Part shown: positions 26,241 to 35,455 of the stretch, one piece after another | How the letters are laid out: every line of letters begins with the position of its first letter | Numbering within the stretch: the stretch's first letter is position 1 | From: JADJSS01 sp046329815 | GTDB lineage: Bacteria; Bacteroidota; Bacteroidia; Chitinophagales; JADIYW01 | NCBI GenBank assembly: GCA_046329815.1 | Contig: JAXLTY010000003.1 | Coordinates: 124,001-188,000, forward strand | Direction: 5' to 3' | Length of the DNA: 64,000 nt | Program-made: the position numbers and the translations under genes | Notes under the pieces: model-generated | What the model saw: only the letters and a program-made list of their open reading frames with translations | Databases searched by the model: none | Told to the model about the DNA's origin: nothing

Positions 26241-26699
26241 TTATGGTTTACCAATTGAACCATTAGAATCACCAACGCCTGAGTTATTGCCACCACCACC
26301 ATGTATAAATGTGCGAAATGCGTGACTGAACTGAAAACCATCTTCTAACATTATTGTTACATAAAAGCTGAGTTCCATATCTTCTACTGTATTAAATGGT
26401 TTATAGCTTATCGCTATTCCTTTGTTACCTGGTTGTAACTTAAATATATATTCACTATTTTCATTTAAATCTTTTCTACAATTATATTCTAATTCGTTTG
26501 TAAGTTTGTCATTTATCCAATTGCTATCTGTTTCTTTTACATTAATCTCTTTTATTGATCTGTTATTTTTATCAGACCATTCAATGACATGTACTTTCGA
26601 TGAACCAGATGTAATCATATCTGGAGTAATTGTTTCCACTCTTACAATTTCGATTCCTGCGTCGTAAAGTTTCTTGATAAGTTCAAATTGAGTTGCCAT
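26241..26699 (-). CDS. Unknown protein co-transcribed with trypsin-like protease
   Basis: A 152-residue protein without signal peptide or membrane helix. It begins with a helix (QFELIKKLYDAGIEIVRVET), continues with predicted beta-rich sequence (VHVIEWSDKNN, EYIFKLQPGNKGIAISYKP, MELSFYVTIMLEDGF) and ends in a Gly/Ser/Asn tail (HGGGGNNSGVGDSNGSIGKP). I do not recognise the family. It follows the protease gene by four bases, so the two are probably made together, and it may be a substrate, regulator or effector partner of that protease. Confidence 0.65.
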   Translation of the reverse strand: MATQFELIKKLYDAGIEIVRVETITPDMITSGSSKVHVIEWSDKNNRSIKEINVKETDSNWINDKLTNELEYNCRKDLNENSEYIFKLQPGNKGIAISYKPFNTVEDMELSFYVTIMLEDGFQFSHAFRTFIHGGGGNNSGVGDSNGSIGKP

Positions 26700-26703
26700 G
26701 ATT

Positions 26704-27531
26704 TTAAATTTTATAATGTTTTTGTAATAAATGAATTGGAAGAACTAATATTCCATTCTTCTTTTGTGAATTGTAAGTACTGTACTTTAATTTTCTAAAT
26801 GTTTTTTGGTCTTCATTTTTCTCAAAATCAGAACCACCTCCATGCATTATGCCAATTATTTCTTTATGTTGATTAAAAACCGGAGAACCGCTGTTGCCAT
26901 TAAATGCAGACAATGTAGTTATATAATATCCTTTTTCATGGATATCTTTTATTTTTGCAATATTGCTTTTTACCAATGGCATTCCGTATGGATGTCCAAT
27001 CATCGAAATTCTCCATTGGCCATGATTCTTATTGTAGGTTAATTTACCAATATTTTCCGGTGGTATTTTTTTGTCTTTTACTTTGAGAATAATAAAATCA
27101 TAAGGATTTGTTGTTTTTGAATAAGTGTCGTTATGAACACTTTCTATTTCGAAAATATTTTCATTCCTGATATTGTGATTGTCCAATAAAGAATTGAATC
27201 CAAAAACAAATTTTATTTTAGTAAACAGTTCGTCTAAAGTTAAACTCATAGTATTTATTAAGCCATTAAGTATAACATGTTTTGCAGTTACTATTAATTC
27301 ATCTGAAATAGCAAAACATGTACCCATGCTATTCAATACACTTTTATTGTCATAGAACCTGGAATTATAGGTTAATCTATATTCTTCACCAAACTGACAG
27401 GTTTTAAATTTAGAAAACGAAGGATTAGGTGTTGGTACTATAGCATCGTTTTCAACTAAAATTGCCGTGCAGAATTTGTATTGGTTTGACTTACAATTAT
27501 CATCATGTGAATTAGAATTAACGTTTATCAT
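26704..27531 (-). CDS. Trypsin-like serine protease, no export signal
   Basis: A 275-residue protein with the chymotrypsin-fold triad in order: GTCFAISDELIVTAKHVI with H85, NPYDFIILKV with D145, and NGNSGSPVF with S214. FNQHKEIIGIMHGGG follows the serine as expected. The N-terminus (MINVNSNSHDDNCKSNQ) is polar, with no signal peptide or membrane anchor, so it is probably cytosolic unless exported unconventionally. Cytosolic trypsin-like proteases occur in bacterial conflict systems, but no nucleotide-sensing or effector-associated domain is seen here. Bicistronic with the unknown gene after it. Confidence 0.82.
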   Translation of the reverse strand: MINVNSNSHDDNCKSNQYKFCTAILVENDAIVPTPNPSFSKFKTCQFGEEYRLTYNSRFYDNKSVLNSMGTCFAISDELIVTAKHVILNGLINTMSLTLDELFTKIKFVFGFNSLLDNHNIRNENIFEIESVHNDTYSKTTNPYDFIILKVKDKKIPPENIGKLTYNKNHGQWRISMIGHPYGMPLVKSNIAKIKDIHEKGYYITTLSAFNGNSGSPVFNQHKEIIGIMHGGGSDFEKNEDQKTFRKLKYSTYNSQKKNGILVLPIHLLQKHYKI

Positions 27532-27639
27532 AAATTTTAAATTTTATTACATACATCATTATGCTAATATAATCTATTTATTGAGAGATTTACAACTAAT
27601 TTTTTTGTTGGCTATATTTTTAATTTTTTATTATCAGGT

Positions 27640-29217
27640 TTATATATTACTAGCTTCTTTGAGCCACTTCTTAGCCTCTGATTTATCTTTCTTTAAATTT
27701 CCTCCGCCAGTTTCGTATAATTTTGATATTTGTAACATTATATTGCGTTTTTCTTCTGAATCAATATTTAATTCCATGGCTTTTAAATACCAATTTTTTG
27801 CTTCATTATAGTCTTGATTTAGATTTGTTCCTTTTAGTTGATAAATTGTACTTGAATACAATTTAGCTATATGTTCCATTCTATTTATTTTATCAGTATA
27901 ATTTTCAAATAAATTAATTGATTTTTCAAAATAATCAATTGCTATTTGATAATTTTTTGGAAAGTTTTCACATCCCTCTTCATATAAATATCCAATCTGA
28001 TTTAATGCAATTGCCTTTTTAAGTGTATTATTGCTATTTTCAAACTCTTTATTATACCATTTTTTTGCTTCATTAAAATCTTTTGATACTCCATTTTCGC
28101 CACGATGATAAATCACTGCAATATTATTTACTATTAATAAATTTCCTTCTTCAACCGCTTTTTTATAAAATGATAATGCTGCGACATTATTTTTCAAATC
28201 TACTTCATAGATTCTTCCAATTTCTTCATTATTATAATGGGCTTTTACAAACCATTCGTTTGCTTTAACTATATTACCAACCTTTGATGCGTATAATCTA
28301 GCAATATAATTAGCAGTTGCTGTGTCATTGGTTTTATTAAAATACATGGTATAATATTTTATGGCTTCCAAATAATCTGCTAAATCTTTTTCATATACGC
28401 CTGCTACATCTAACATACTTTGTGTATCGCCTAAATTTACAGCTTTTTTATACCAAGTAATTTGATTGGATATGTTTTCATTTGAATGACAAATTTTAGT
28501 CAAGTTAGCATTATGACGGTATGCTTGAATACTTTCTTTTTGATCAATGTTTGATTCATATTCATAACCTCTATATTTAGTGCTTGTGAAGAAACTACTT
28601 GGTGTGCTTGCTGGTATTGAATTTTCATTTATAACCGAACCATTAGTTGTAGCTAGTGATTTATCTAAAAAAACCGGAAGTTTTATATCGCTGATTGCAC
28701 CACAATTTTCAGAACAATAACACCAAAGATACCGTTGGAAACGTTGTGCTGACTCTGTTAACCAAAAACCTATGCCAATATTTACAAAGGTATTCTCTTT
28801 TTTAAATAGTGCTAATGATTTTCGTACTAAACTATTAGATTCCTCAGAAAAACAGCAACTCATATCAACATATTCAAAACCTGCTTTTTTTGCTTGATAT
28901 ACAATATAATCCATGTAGAGTCTCATTTCCGGATTATTTGGATTGGTAACAATATCTGTATATGCAGGCAATTTCTCTTTAAAAATTTGTAATGCTTTTT
29001 GATTTTCTTGTTCTTGTTTTAATCTTTCTTGTTCTTTTCTTTGGCGTTCTGCTTCCAAACGCTGTTGTTCCTCTTGTTGTCTTTTTTCTTTAGCTAATTT
29101 TGCATCGTTAGCAATCTTAATCATATCTTTTGAGAGCTGATTTAGTTGTTGCTGCCAATCTTGTGCAAAAGTAGATGTAGTAATAAAAAAGAGAAAAATG
29201 ATGATTATTTTTTTCAT
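27640..29217 (-). CDS. Exported Sel1-repeat protein with coiled coil
   Basis: A 525-residue protein with a signal peptide (KKIIIIFLFFITTSTFAQ). Residues about 20-75 form a charged coiled coil rich in E, Q, R and K. Residues about 75-215 hold an unrecognised domain with clustered cysteines (MSCCFSEE and WCYCSENC). From about residue 240 to the end run Sel1-like/TPR helical repeats with marks such as ITWYKKAVNLGD, AKKWYNKEFE, AIDYFEKSI and AKKWLKEAS. Sel1 arrays bind proteins. The cysteine-rich domain suggests an oxidising, periplasmic or surface site. Confidence 0.72.
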   Translation of the reverse strand: MKKIIIIFLFFITTSTFAQDWQQQLNQLSKDMIKIANDAKLAKEKRQQEEQQRLEAERQRKEQERLKQEQENQKALQIFKEKLPAYTDIVTNPNNPEMRLYMDYIVYQAKKAGFEYVDMSCCFSEESNSLVRKSLALFKKENTFVNIGIGFWLTESAQRFQRYLWCYCSENCGAISDIKLPVFLDKSLATTNGSVINENSIPASTPSSFFTSTKYRGYEYESNIDQKESIQAYRHNANLTKICHSNENISNQITWYKKAVNLGDTQSMLDVAGVYEKDLADYLEAIKYYTMYFNKTNDTATANYIARLYASKVGNIVKANEWFVKAHYNNEEIGRIYEVDLKNNVAALSFYKKAVEEGNLLIVNNIAVIYHRGENGVSKDFNEAKKWYNKEFENSNNTLKKAIALNQIGYLYEEGCENFPKNYQIAIDYFEKSINLFENYTDKINRMEHIAKLYSSTIYQLKGTNLNQDYNEAKNWYLKAMELNIDSEEKRNIMLQISKLYETGGGNLKKDKSEAKKWLKEASNI

Positions 29218-29280
29218 GTTTTGATGTTTTATTTTATTTTTTTTATATTTTTATGTTTTAATTGTTTTTATATGCAACAT

Positions 29281-30210
29281 TTAATCAATACTTACATCAA
29301 ACCACCAACCATATAATATATCTTGAAATTTAGTGCATTTCCTACCGTCAGATGCTTGTTCGCATCCTACAAGTTGATATAGTTTTTCATAAACATCATA
29401 TGATTTAATATCTCTAAATGATAAGCTACGGATATAATAAGGTGCACTGAATTTTGGCGAATAAGTAAAAGTGAACTCTTTAAATATGTATTTTGCCGAA
29501 TTATCACCTTCAAATGACACGAATTTGAATCCTGCAGATATAAGTATCTCTTTAATCTTATTACGTTGATTTTGATAGCTACTTGTTCTGTCAAATAAAT
29601 CGGAAAGTGAAGCTTCATTATTTACTTTATCTGCATCTACGTTTGATTCTGTATTATCAGAAGAATTAATTTTTATTTTATTGGTTGTGATACTATTACC
29701 CATTTGTTGTCCATTACAATCTACATACCCATTTTTTATACAATCTTGTCCTTCAAAGCATACTTTAGATACCTCGATACGGTAATTTTCAGAGTTATTG
29801 TGTACGATAAGAGCTAATGCAGTTCCCATATCATTAGCGTATATTTCGCCAGGTTGTATATAATATGTTAATGTACCATATTTTGGAACATCATCGCCTA
29901 CAATTAATTTATATTCTAACTGTGCTGCACTGGAGTAGTTATTTTTTACTTTAATGCCCCAAGAGTAGAAATCTCCATCTTTATTATATCCATAATTTTT
30001 AACGGTAAACTCAAAGTTATTATAACAGGCATTATGGTATGTTGTTCCATCACCATACGCTGGTGATTTTTTTGGTGTTTCTTGTCTGTTTGGTTTATAA
30101 TCTCCTGTTGCAATGCCTTGATTACTTTGTTTGTTTTCAACTTTAACTTGCCCAAAAGAAAATAATCTCAAGGAAAAAATACAGCAAAATAAAATGATTA
30201 GATTTTTCAT
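29281..30210 (-). CDS. Exported protein of unknown function
   Basis: A 309-residue protein with a signal peptide (KNLIILFCCIFSLRLFSFGQ). A first domain (about residues 55-170) is beta-rich with several cysteines and reads like an exposed sandwich (FEFTVKNYGYNKDGDFYSWGIKVKN). A polar linker leads to a second domain (about 210-309) with KIKEILISAGFKFVSFEGDNSAKYIF and a tryptophan-rich end. No family is recognised. It lies between the lipoprotein and Sel1 genes on the same strand. Confidence 0.6.
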   Translation of the reverse strand: MKNLIILFCCIFSLRLFSFGQVKVENKQSNQGIATGDYKPNRQETPKKSPAYGDGTTYHNACYNNFEFTVKNYGYNKDGDFYSWGIKVKNNYSSAAQLEYKLIVGDDVPKYGTLTYYIQPGEIYANDMGTALALIVHNNSENYRIEVSKVCFEGQDCIKNGYVDCNGQQMGNSITTNKIKINSSDNTESNVDADKVNNEASLSDLFDRTSSYQNQRNKIKEILISAGFKFVSFEGDNSAKYIFKEFTFTYSPKFSAPYYIRSLSFRDIKSYDVYEKLYQLVGCEQASDGRKCTKFQDILYGWWFDVSID

Positions 30211-30305
30211 AGTTTTATAATTTTTGAATTACTGAATCCAACTGATAAATGCAATTTTTAAAAAAATTATTAAATACGATTAGAATATGAACTTGTGTTT
30301 GTATG

Positions 30306-31142
30306 TTATTTCTTGTCGGCTCTATATTTATTTACACTTTGTTTTAAATTTTCAACTAAATCTGGTCTTATTTTCCAATAATGTTTATCTAAAATAAACT
30401 CGTAAATTTTTATCCAATCTTCATTTGAAATCGTTTTATTTTTTGATAATTCTTTTAACCTGGATAATATTTCATCAATATTAAAATGTTCAGGATATTT
30501 ACTATATAATTGTTGTAAATAACTTAATGCATTCTCATAGTCTTTATCCAGTAGAAACTGAACGGCAGTTTGATAGTTTGCATATGCACCAGCATCAAAA
30601 TCTAACTTTTTCAATTGGATCTCTGCTTCTGCTTTTTGTGTTTCTGCTTCAAGCTTTTTTGTTTCTGCTTTTGCTTTATCTGCTTCTGCTTTTATTATAT
30701 CAGAAATTGCTACCGTTTTTGAAGCAATTAAAATGCTATCAAAAAGTGATCTATATCCAAGTTCCAGTGGCTGATTTCTATTATTAATATTCATTTCACT
30801 CAACCTAAACAAGGCATCTCTTAAAATATTTACCGCAACGGTGCGCTCACCTAATTGAATTACTTTTGATGCTAAATCTAATTTCATTTCCGCGGTAACC
30901 TGACCTTCTACATCAACTTTGCCAAGTGCATTGAGTGATTTTTCAAGAATGGCATCAGGTGGTGGTTCACTTAGAGTATATGTTCTGTTTTCTCTTTCAT
31001 CATATATAAAATAGGAAACACGTTTATTACCTTCCAATTTCATCGATTTTGCTTTTAAATTTGGCGATGATACAATTTTTACACTAGTACAACTTGCGAA
31101 TAAGATTACAGTTAAAACAGTTATAATGAGTAAATTTTTCAT
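30306..31142 (-). CDS. Lipoprotein with Ala/Glu/Lys coiled coil
   Basis: A 278-residue predicted lipoprotein: the signal peptide ends in the lipobox LFASC (cysteine about residue 18). A conserved-looking stretch LGERTVAVNILRDALFRLSEMNINN precedes an alanine-rich coiled coil (KAEADKAKAETKKLEAETQKAEAEIQ, about residues 155-185), then a helical C-terminal part with a TPR-like segment (FLLDKDYENALSYLQQLYSKYPEHF). Function unknown. It is the first exported gene after the LuxR-type regulator, and a TAGATTTG element lies about 63 bp upstream. Confidence 0.65.
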   Translation of the reverse strand: MKNLLIITVLTVILFASCTSVKIVSSPNLKAKSMKLEGNKRVSYFIYDERENRTYTLSEPPPDAILEKSLNALGKVDVEGQVTAEMKLDLASKVIQLGERTVAVNILRDALFRLSEMNINNRNQPLELGYRSLFDSILIASKTVAISDIIKAEADKAKAETKKLEAETQKAEAEIQLKKLDFDAGAYANYQTAVQFLLDKDYENALSYLQQLYSKYPEHFNIDEILSRLKELSKNKTISNEDWIKIYEFILDKHYWKIRPDLVENLKQSVNKYRADKK

Positions 31143-31204
31143 AGTTTTAATTTTTATTTGCCTACTATATTCAGTTTTCGGCTACGCTGTTTTATTGTTT
31201 TTTT

Positions 31205-31212
31205 CAAATCTA
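31205..31212 (-). promoter_or_regulatory. Possible -7 element of the lipoprotein gene
   Basis: The minus strand reads TAGATTTG (TAnnTTTG), about 63 bp upstream of the lipoprotein start. Confidence 0.35.
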
Positions 31213-31257
31213 CTTTTTAACATTTGATAGATAAATAGTTATATTTAATGATTTATG

Positions 31258-31947
31258 TCAATCTATGTTTTCAGTCAAACCCAGTTCTATAGCACGTTTT
31301 ACTAAACCAAGACTCGATTTTACATTTAGTTTTATGATCAGATTTTGCCGGTGTGTATTAATTGTATTGACAGACACATTTAACTTTGATGCAATTTCTT
31401 TTGTTGTCAGATCCTGCATTAAAAATTCTAAGATCTTTTGCTCCGTACTTGAAATATATTGCAGTTTGGTTTGATTCGGATTGTTTATTTTCTTAGGCAA
31501 CTTATCAATTTCTTCCATTAGCGTTATTGCGTATCTGGATTTTTTTTGATTACCTGTATAAATGATTTTAGTAATACCATAAAATTTTATCCATTTATTT
31601 TCAGCACTTAATAAAGTATAAAACAGATCTAAATACGGCTTGGTATCTTGTTTGATAAATTTAAACGTCTGCATCAAAGTGCCAATGTTATATGGATGAA
31701 TAGTGGTCAGGTAAAACATATAATCTATACCTGATGAAAAATCATTGGCAGAAAAACCAAAGAAATTTTTCAATGCATTGTTGATACAAACTGGTTTATA
31801 TTTTTCAATATCATGTACAGATATTTTTCGTTGACTAAAGTTTATTTGTTTAATTAAATCATCAAAATCATTTTCCGATTGTAATTTTTGAAAAGCATTT
31901 TTTTTATTTAGTTTAGTCAATATTATTTCTAATTCGTTGTCCAGCAT
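31258..31947 (-). CDS. LuxR-type regulator with PAS-like sensor
   Basis: A 229-residue transcription factor from MLDNELEIIL (an ATG at 31968 adds seven residues). The N-terminal 150 residues look like a PAS-type sensor fold (INNALKNFFGFSANDFSSGIDYMF, WIKFYGITKIIY), with no phosphorylatable receiver aspartate seen. The C-terminal 65 residues are a LuxR helix-turn-helix: EQKILEFLMQDLTTKEIASKLNVSVNTINTHRQNLIIKL. It heads the minus-strand row of exported genes, has its own -7 box and is divergent from the 32150 gene. Confidence 0.82.
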   Translation of the reverse strand: MLDNELEIILTKLNKKNAFQKLQSENDFDDLIKQINFSQRKISVHDIEKYKPVCINNALKNFFGFSANDFSSGIDYMFYLTTIHPYNIGTLMQTFKFIKQDTKPYLDLFYTLLSAENKWIKFYGITKIIYTGNQKKSRYAITLMEEIDKLPKKINNPNQTKLQYISSTEQKILEFLMQDLTTKEIASKLNVSVNTINTHRQNLIIKLNVKSSLGLVKRAIELGLTENID

Positions 31948-31982
31948 TTTTATTTTTTTTAAAAACATTAATTCTTATGACA

Positions 31983-31991
31983 GCAAATGTA
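31983..31991 (-). promoter_or_regulatory. -7 element of the LuxR-type gene
   Basis: The minus strand reads TACATTTGC, a full TAnnTTTGC match, 36 bp before the chosen start codon. Confidence 0.5.
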
Positions 31992-32149
31992 TCATCGCAT
32001 ATTTTCAGAAAAAAAAACATATTTTTAAGTGTTTTCCAAAAGAAATTAAAATAATGTTTCAAAAGAAAATAACACAATATGCTGATTAACAACTCATTGA
32101 AATCACAATTTACTATATAAAGTATTCCATAAGAAAAGAATAAAAAATT

Positions 32150-33526
32150 ATGCAAAAAGCCAAGATAACAGAAGTGCTAAAATCATTCTCTATTGCAGAA
32201 ATGAGAGATTTAGCTATATATGTTGAACGTACTAAAGCAAAAGGAAATACTTATGCTTACCAGCTTTTTATTTTACTGAACAAAAACTATCCTGATTTTT
32301 CGGGAAAAAATCTGGATAAAGAAAAAGTTTTTAAAAAATTATTTGGCGATAAAAAATACGATGATAACAAACTGGCAAAAATCATGTCTGAGTTGACAAA
32401 ACTCATTGAAGAATTCATTATTTCCACAGAATCAAAAACAAATGTTTTGCAAAACAAAATTTTATTATTGCAATTTTACGACAATCATAATTTAGATAAA
32501 TATTATAAACAAACTGAAAAAGAAATTTCAGAATTATTCAATCATTCAACATTGACTTATTTCCATGGATATTTGAAATATATTTTTGAAACAGTCAGGT
32601 TGAGAAATACTATAAAATATGATAAACGGAATCCGAATTATCAATCTTTATATGAAAAGCTGAATGAATTTTATAGTATTGAAAAATTAAGATGGGAAAA
32701 TCTGGCTAAAGTTAATAATACACCATCACTGGCATATCAAAATAACGATACTGTACTATTTACTATATTGAATAAAACGAAGATACTGATTGAGAAAAAT
32801 GAAGAATCTATTTTTTTGGAAATTGCAACTATAATAAAAGATAATCTAAATCTATTTGATGATTTAATTGCTAATGATATTATCTGGATTTTAATTGCTT
32901 ATTCTATTCAACAACAAAATCTTGGAAATTCATTGTATTACGAACACATGATATATCTATATGATTTACTAATAAAAAGAAATTTAATTTTGAATATTCA
33001 CAATATCATGAATATTGGTACTTATAAAAATTATATTACAGTATGTTTAAAGGTCAATAAAATAAAAGAAGCTGATGCCTTTTTAGAAAAATTCAAACCA
33101 AACTTAAAGGACGAAATTCGGGAAAATGTTTATCATTTTAATAAAGCATTAATAGAATTTGAAAAGAAAAATTACAAAATTGTTTTGACATTAATTTTAT
33201 ATTGCAAATTTTCAGATGTTTATTATAAACTCAACCAGCGGCGCATTATTATCAAAACATATTTCGAGTTATTAAAAACTGACGAAAATTATTACACTTC
33301 ATTAACTGATGCCATAACTGCTTTTAATAAGTATTTATTAATCACAAAATCTTTGCCTGAGCTACATGTTGAAATGAATAAAAATTTCCTGAAACTATTA
33401 ATAAGAATAGTAGAATTTAATACTAAAAAAACAGAAAAAAAAATAACTCTGATTGAACTATTATCTTCTTTTAAGCACATTACTGAAAAGATGTGGTTAG
33501 AGCAAAAAATCAATCAATTAGAATAA
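32150..33526 (+). CDS. Conserved helical protein of unknown function
   Basis: A 458-residue helix-rich protein without signal peptide. The N-terminal 120 residues (FSIAEMRDLAIYVERTKAKG, LNKNYPDFSG, KEKVFKKLFGDKKYDDNKLAKIMSEL) resemble a family I know from many Bacteroidota genomes without assigned role. The remainder reads like degenerate TPR helices. Lysine and asparagine are frequent and the DNA is very AT-rich. It is divergent from the LuxR-type gene with a 200-bp gap and ends one base before the convergent hisS stop. Confidence 0.65.
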   Translation: MQKAKITEVLKSFSIAEMRDLAIYVERTKAKGNTYAYQLFILLNKNYPDFSGKNLDKEKVFKKLFGDKKYDDNKLAKIMSELTKLIEEFIISTESKTNVLQNKILLLQFYDNHNLDKYYKQTEKEISELFNHSTLTYFHGYLKYIFETVRLRNTIKYDKRNPNYQSLYEKLNEFYSIEKLRWENLAKVNNTPSLAYQNNDTVLFTILNKTKILIEKNEESIFLEIATIIKDNLNLFDDLIANDIIWILIAYSIQQQNLGNSLYYEHMIYLYDLLIKRNLILNIHNIMNIGTYKNYITVCLKVNKIKEADAFLEKFKPNLKDEIRENVYHFNKALIEFEKKNYKIVLTLILYCKFSDVYYKLNQRRIIIKTYFELLKTDENYYTSLTDAITAFNKYLLITKSLPELHVEMNKNFLKLLIRIVEFNTKKTEKKITLIELLSSFKHITEKMWLEQKINQLE

Positions 33527-33527
33527 T

Positions 33528-34838
33528 TTATTGATCTTTTAAAGAAAATATTAAATCGGAAAATGAAAATTTATTTTGCTCACCGGTTTGCAGATTTTTC
33601 AGTGTAAAAACATTTTCAGCAAGCTCTTCTTCGCCGATAATACACATGAATGGAATTTTCTTTTTGTCGCAATAACCGAATTGTTTTTTGAGTTTGTCCT
33701 GATCAGGATAAAATTCGGAATTGATATTATTGGCACGCAAATCTGCAACTAATTTTAAAGATGCTTTTAACGTTGTTTCGCCAAAATTTCCAACTAAAAC
33801 TTTCGTAGATGTTTTTACATCATCTAATAAATTAAGCTGCTGCATAGCTGTAAAGATTCGATCTAATCCAAGCGAAGTTCCTACTGCAGGAATATCTTTG
33901 CCGCCAAAAGACGCGATCAAACCATTGTATCTGCCGCCGCCATTGAGCGAACCCATGTGCGGATGCTTTGGCAATTTGGTTTCAAAAATCGGTCCTGTGT
34001 AATAATCCAAACCACGCGCTAATGAAATATCAAATTTATAGTGTGTTTTCGGAATATTGAAAATATCTAGGTATGAAAATAATTCCTGTAATTCTTCAAT
34101 TCCTTTTTGCGCAATTTCTATATTACTCAATTCATTTTTTAATACATCCAAATCAAGATTTTTTAATAATAACTGATGTAATTTTTCAATTGAATCTGAT
34201 GCTATATTTTTTTCTGTTAATTCTTTTTCTACTTCATTCCATTCTACTTTATCTAACTTGTCAATCGCATTACAAACTTCCGCAACATAAGAATTATCCA
34301 AACCAATATATTGTGTAATTCCGTTCAAAATTTTTCGGTTATTGATCTTAATAACGAAATCAGGAATGCTCAATGCTGATAAAATTTCATAAGTAATCGC
34401 GATCATTTCAGCGTCAATAATCATGGATTCAGAACCAACACAATCAGCATCGCACTGATAGAATTCACGAAATCTTCCCTGATGCGGCTGCGGTCTGTCA
34501 GCACGCCAAACCGGCTGCATTTGATAGCGTTTAAACGGTAATGGTAAATCGTTTTGCATAGCAACCGCGCGCGAAAACGGAACTGTTAAATCATAGTGCA
34601 AAGCTGCTTCATCTTTTTGTCCGACTTTATAATTTAATTTATAGATTAATCGGTCTGCATCTTCGCCATACTTTCCGGTCAATACATCCAAATATTCAAT
34701 CGCAGGTGTTTCCAATGGTGCGAAACCATATTTTTTAAACGTAGTGCGCATCACTTGCAGAATGCGTTCTCTGTGCAACATTTGTTCCGGAAAAAAATCG
34801 CGTGCGCCTTTAAAAATTCGTGCCTGTACTTTAGCCAT
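33528..34838 (-). CDS. hisS: Histidyl-tRNA synthetase
   Basis: Class II aminoacyl-tRNA synthetase, 436 residues. Motif 2 is YQMQPVWRADRPQPHQGRFREFYQCD, the histidine signatures LARGLDYYTGPIFE and GGGRYNGLI are present, and motif 3 is GTSLGLDRIF. The C-terminal anticodon domain follows. A TACATTTG element on the minus strand at 34861-34854, inside the end of the lipoprotein gene upstream, may be its -7 box. Confidence 0.96.
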   Translation of the reverse strand: MAKVQARIFKGARDFFPEQMLHRERILQVMRTTFKKYGFAPLETPAIEYLDVLTGKYGEDADRLIYKLNYKVGQKDEAALHYDLTVPFSRAVAMQNDLPLPFKRYQMQPVWRADRPQPHQGRFREFYQCDADCVGSESMIIDAEMIAITYEILSALSIPDFVIKINNRKILNGITQYIGLDNSYVAEVCNAIDKLDKVEWNEVEKELTEKNIASDSIEKLHQLLLKNLDLDVLKNELSNIEIAQKGIEELQELFSYLDIFNIPKTHYKFDISLARGLDYYTGPIFETKLPKHPHMGSLNGGGRYNGLIASFGGKDIPAVGTSLGLDRIFTAMQQLNLLDDVKTSTKVLVGNFGETTLKASLKLVADLRANNINSEFYPDQDKLKKQFGYCDKKKIPFMCIIGEEELAENVFTLKNLQTGEQNKFSFSDLIFSLKDQ

Positions 34839-34846
34839 AATGTGTT

Positions 34847-35428
34847 TTATTTACAAATGTATTTCACGTCAATGTTGATATTATATGTATTGAATAATGA
34901 TGTCTTCTGATCACTGCGAACAGAATAACCAAAACGCGGAATATATTCTATATGTTGATTCGATGAGAACAAAAATGACTCTATTTTTTTCTGGATTAAG
35001 ATATTCAGGATTCTGTCCAATGAGTCTTTGTTAACCGTTATAGATTTTACAGGAATTTTAGTATCAATGCTTCTGTAAAAATATTGCTTGCAACCAGGAT
35101 TTGAAACCGTTGTTGGCACAACATCCAACACAAATTTTCCTTTCCATGATGGTTTATTGATATCGCAATCTGAGATAATATCGAGCTCCTGTTTCCAGTC
35201 AACACTGTCTGTTACTTTCTTTTCTTTTAGCGCATTTACAAATGCCAGTTTTTCCATTTTGCAGTTATCGCGCGTATTCAGTTCAATATCACTTTGCACT
35301 AAAGAATCTATGTTAATATACAATTTTTCAGTTGATGTTTCTTCTTTTTCAGTTTCATTACAAGAAGTAAAAATCAAAACAAGCATTAAAAACTGCAGAC
35401 AGGAAAATATAATGTTTTTAGATTTCAT
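34847..35428 (-). CDS. Predicted lipoprotein of unknown function
   Basis: A 193-residue protein whose signal sequence ends in the lipobox FTSC (cysteine about residue 23). The mature part has several cysteines and no recognised domain. It lies eight bases before hisS and after gpmI on the same strand. Confidence 0.6.
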   Translation of the reverse strand: MKSKNIIFSCLQFLMLVLIFTSCNETEKEETSTEKLYINIDSLVQSDIELNTRDNCKMEKLAFVNALKEKKVTDSVDWKQELDIISDCDINKPSWKGKFVLDVVPTTVSNPGCKQYFYRSIDTKIPVKSITVNKDSLDRILNILIQKKIESFLFSSNQHIEYIPRFGYSVRSDQKTSLFNTYNINIDVKYICK

Positions 35429-35455
35429 TTCTTAGTTAAGCGCTATAATTTTATT

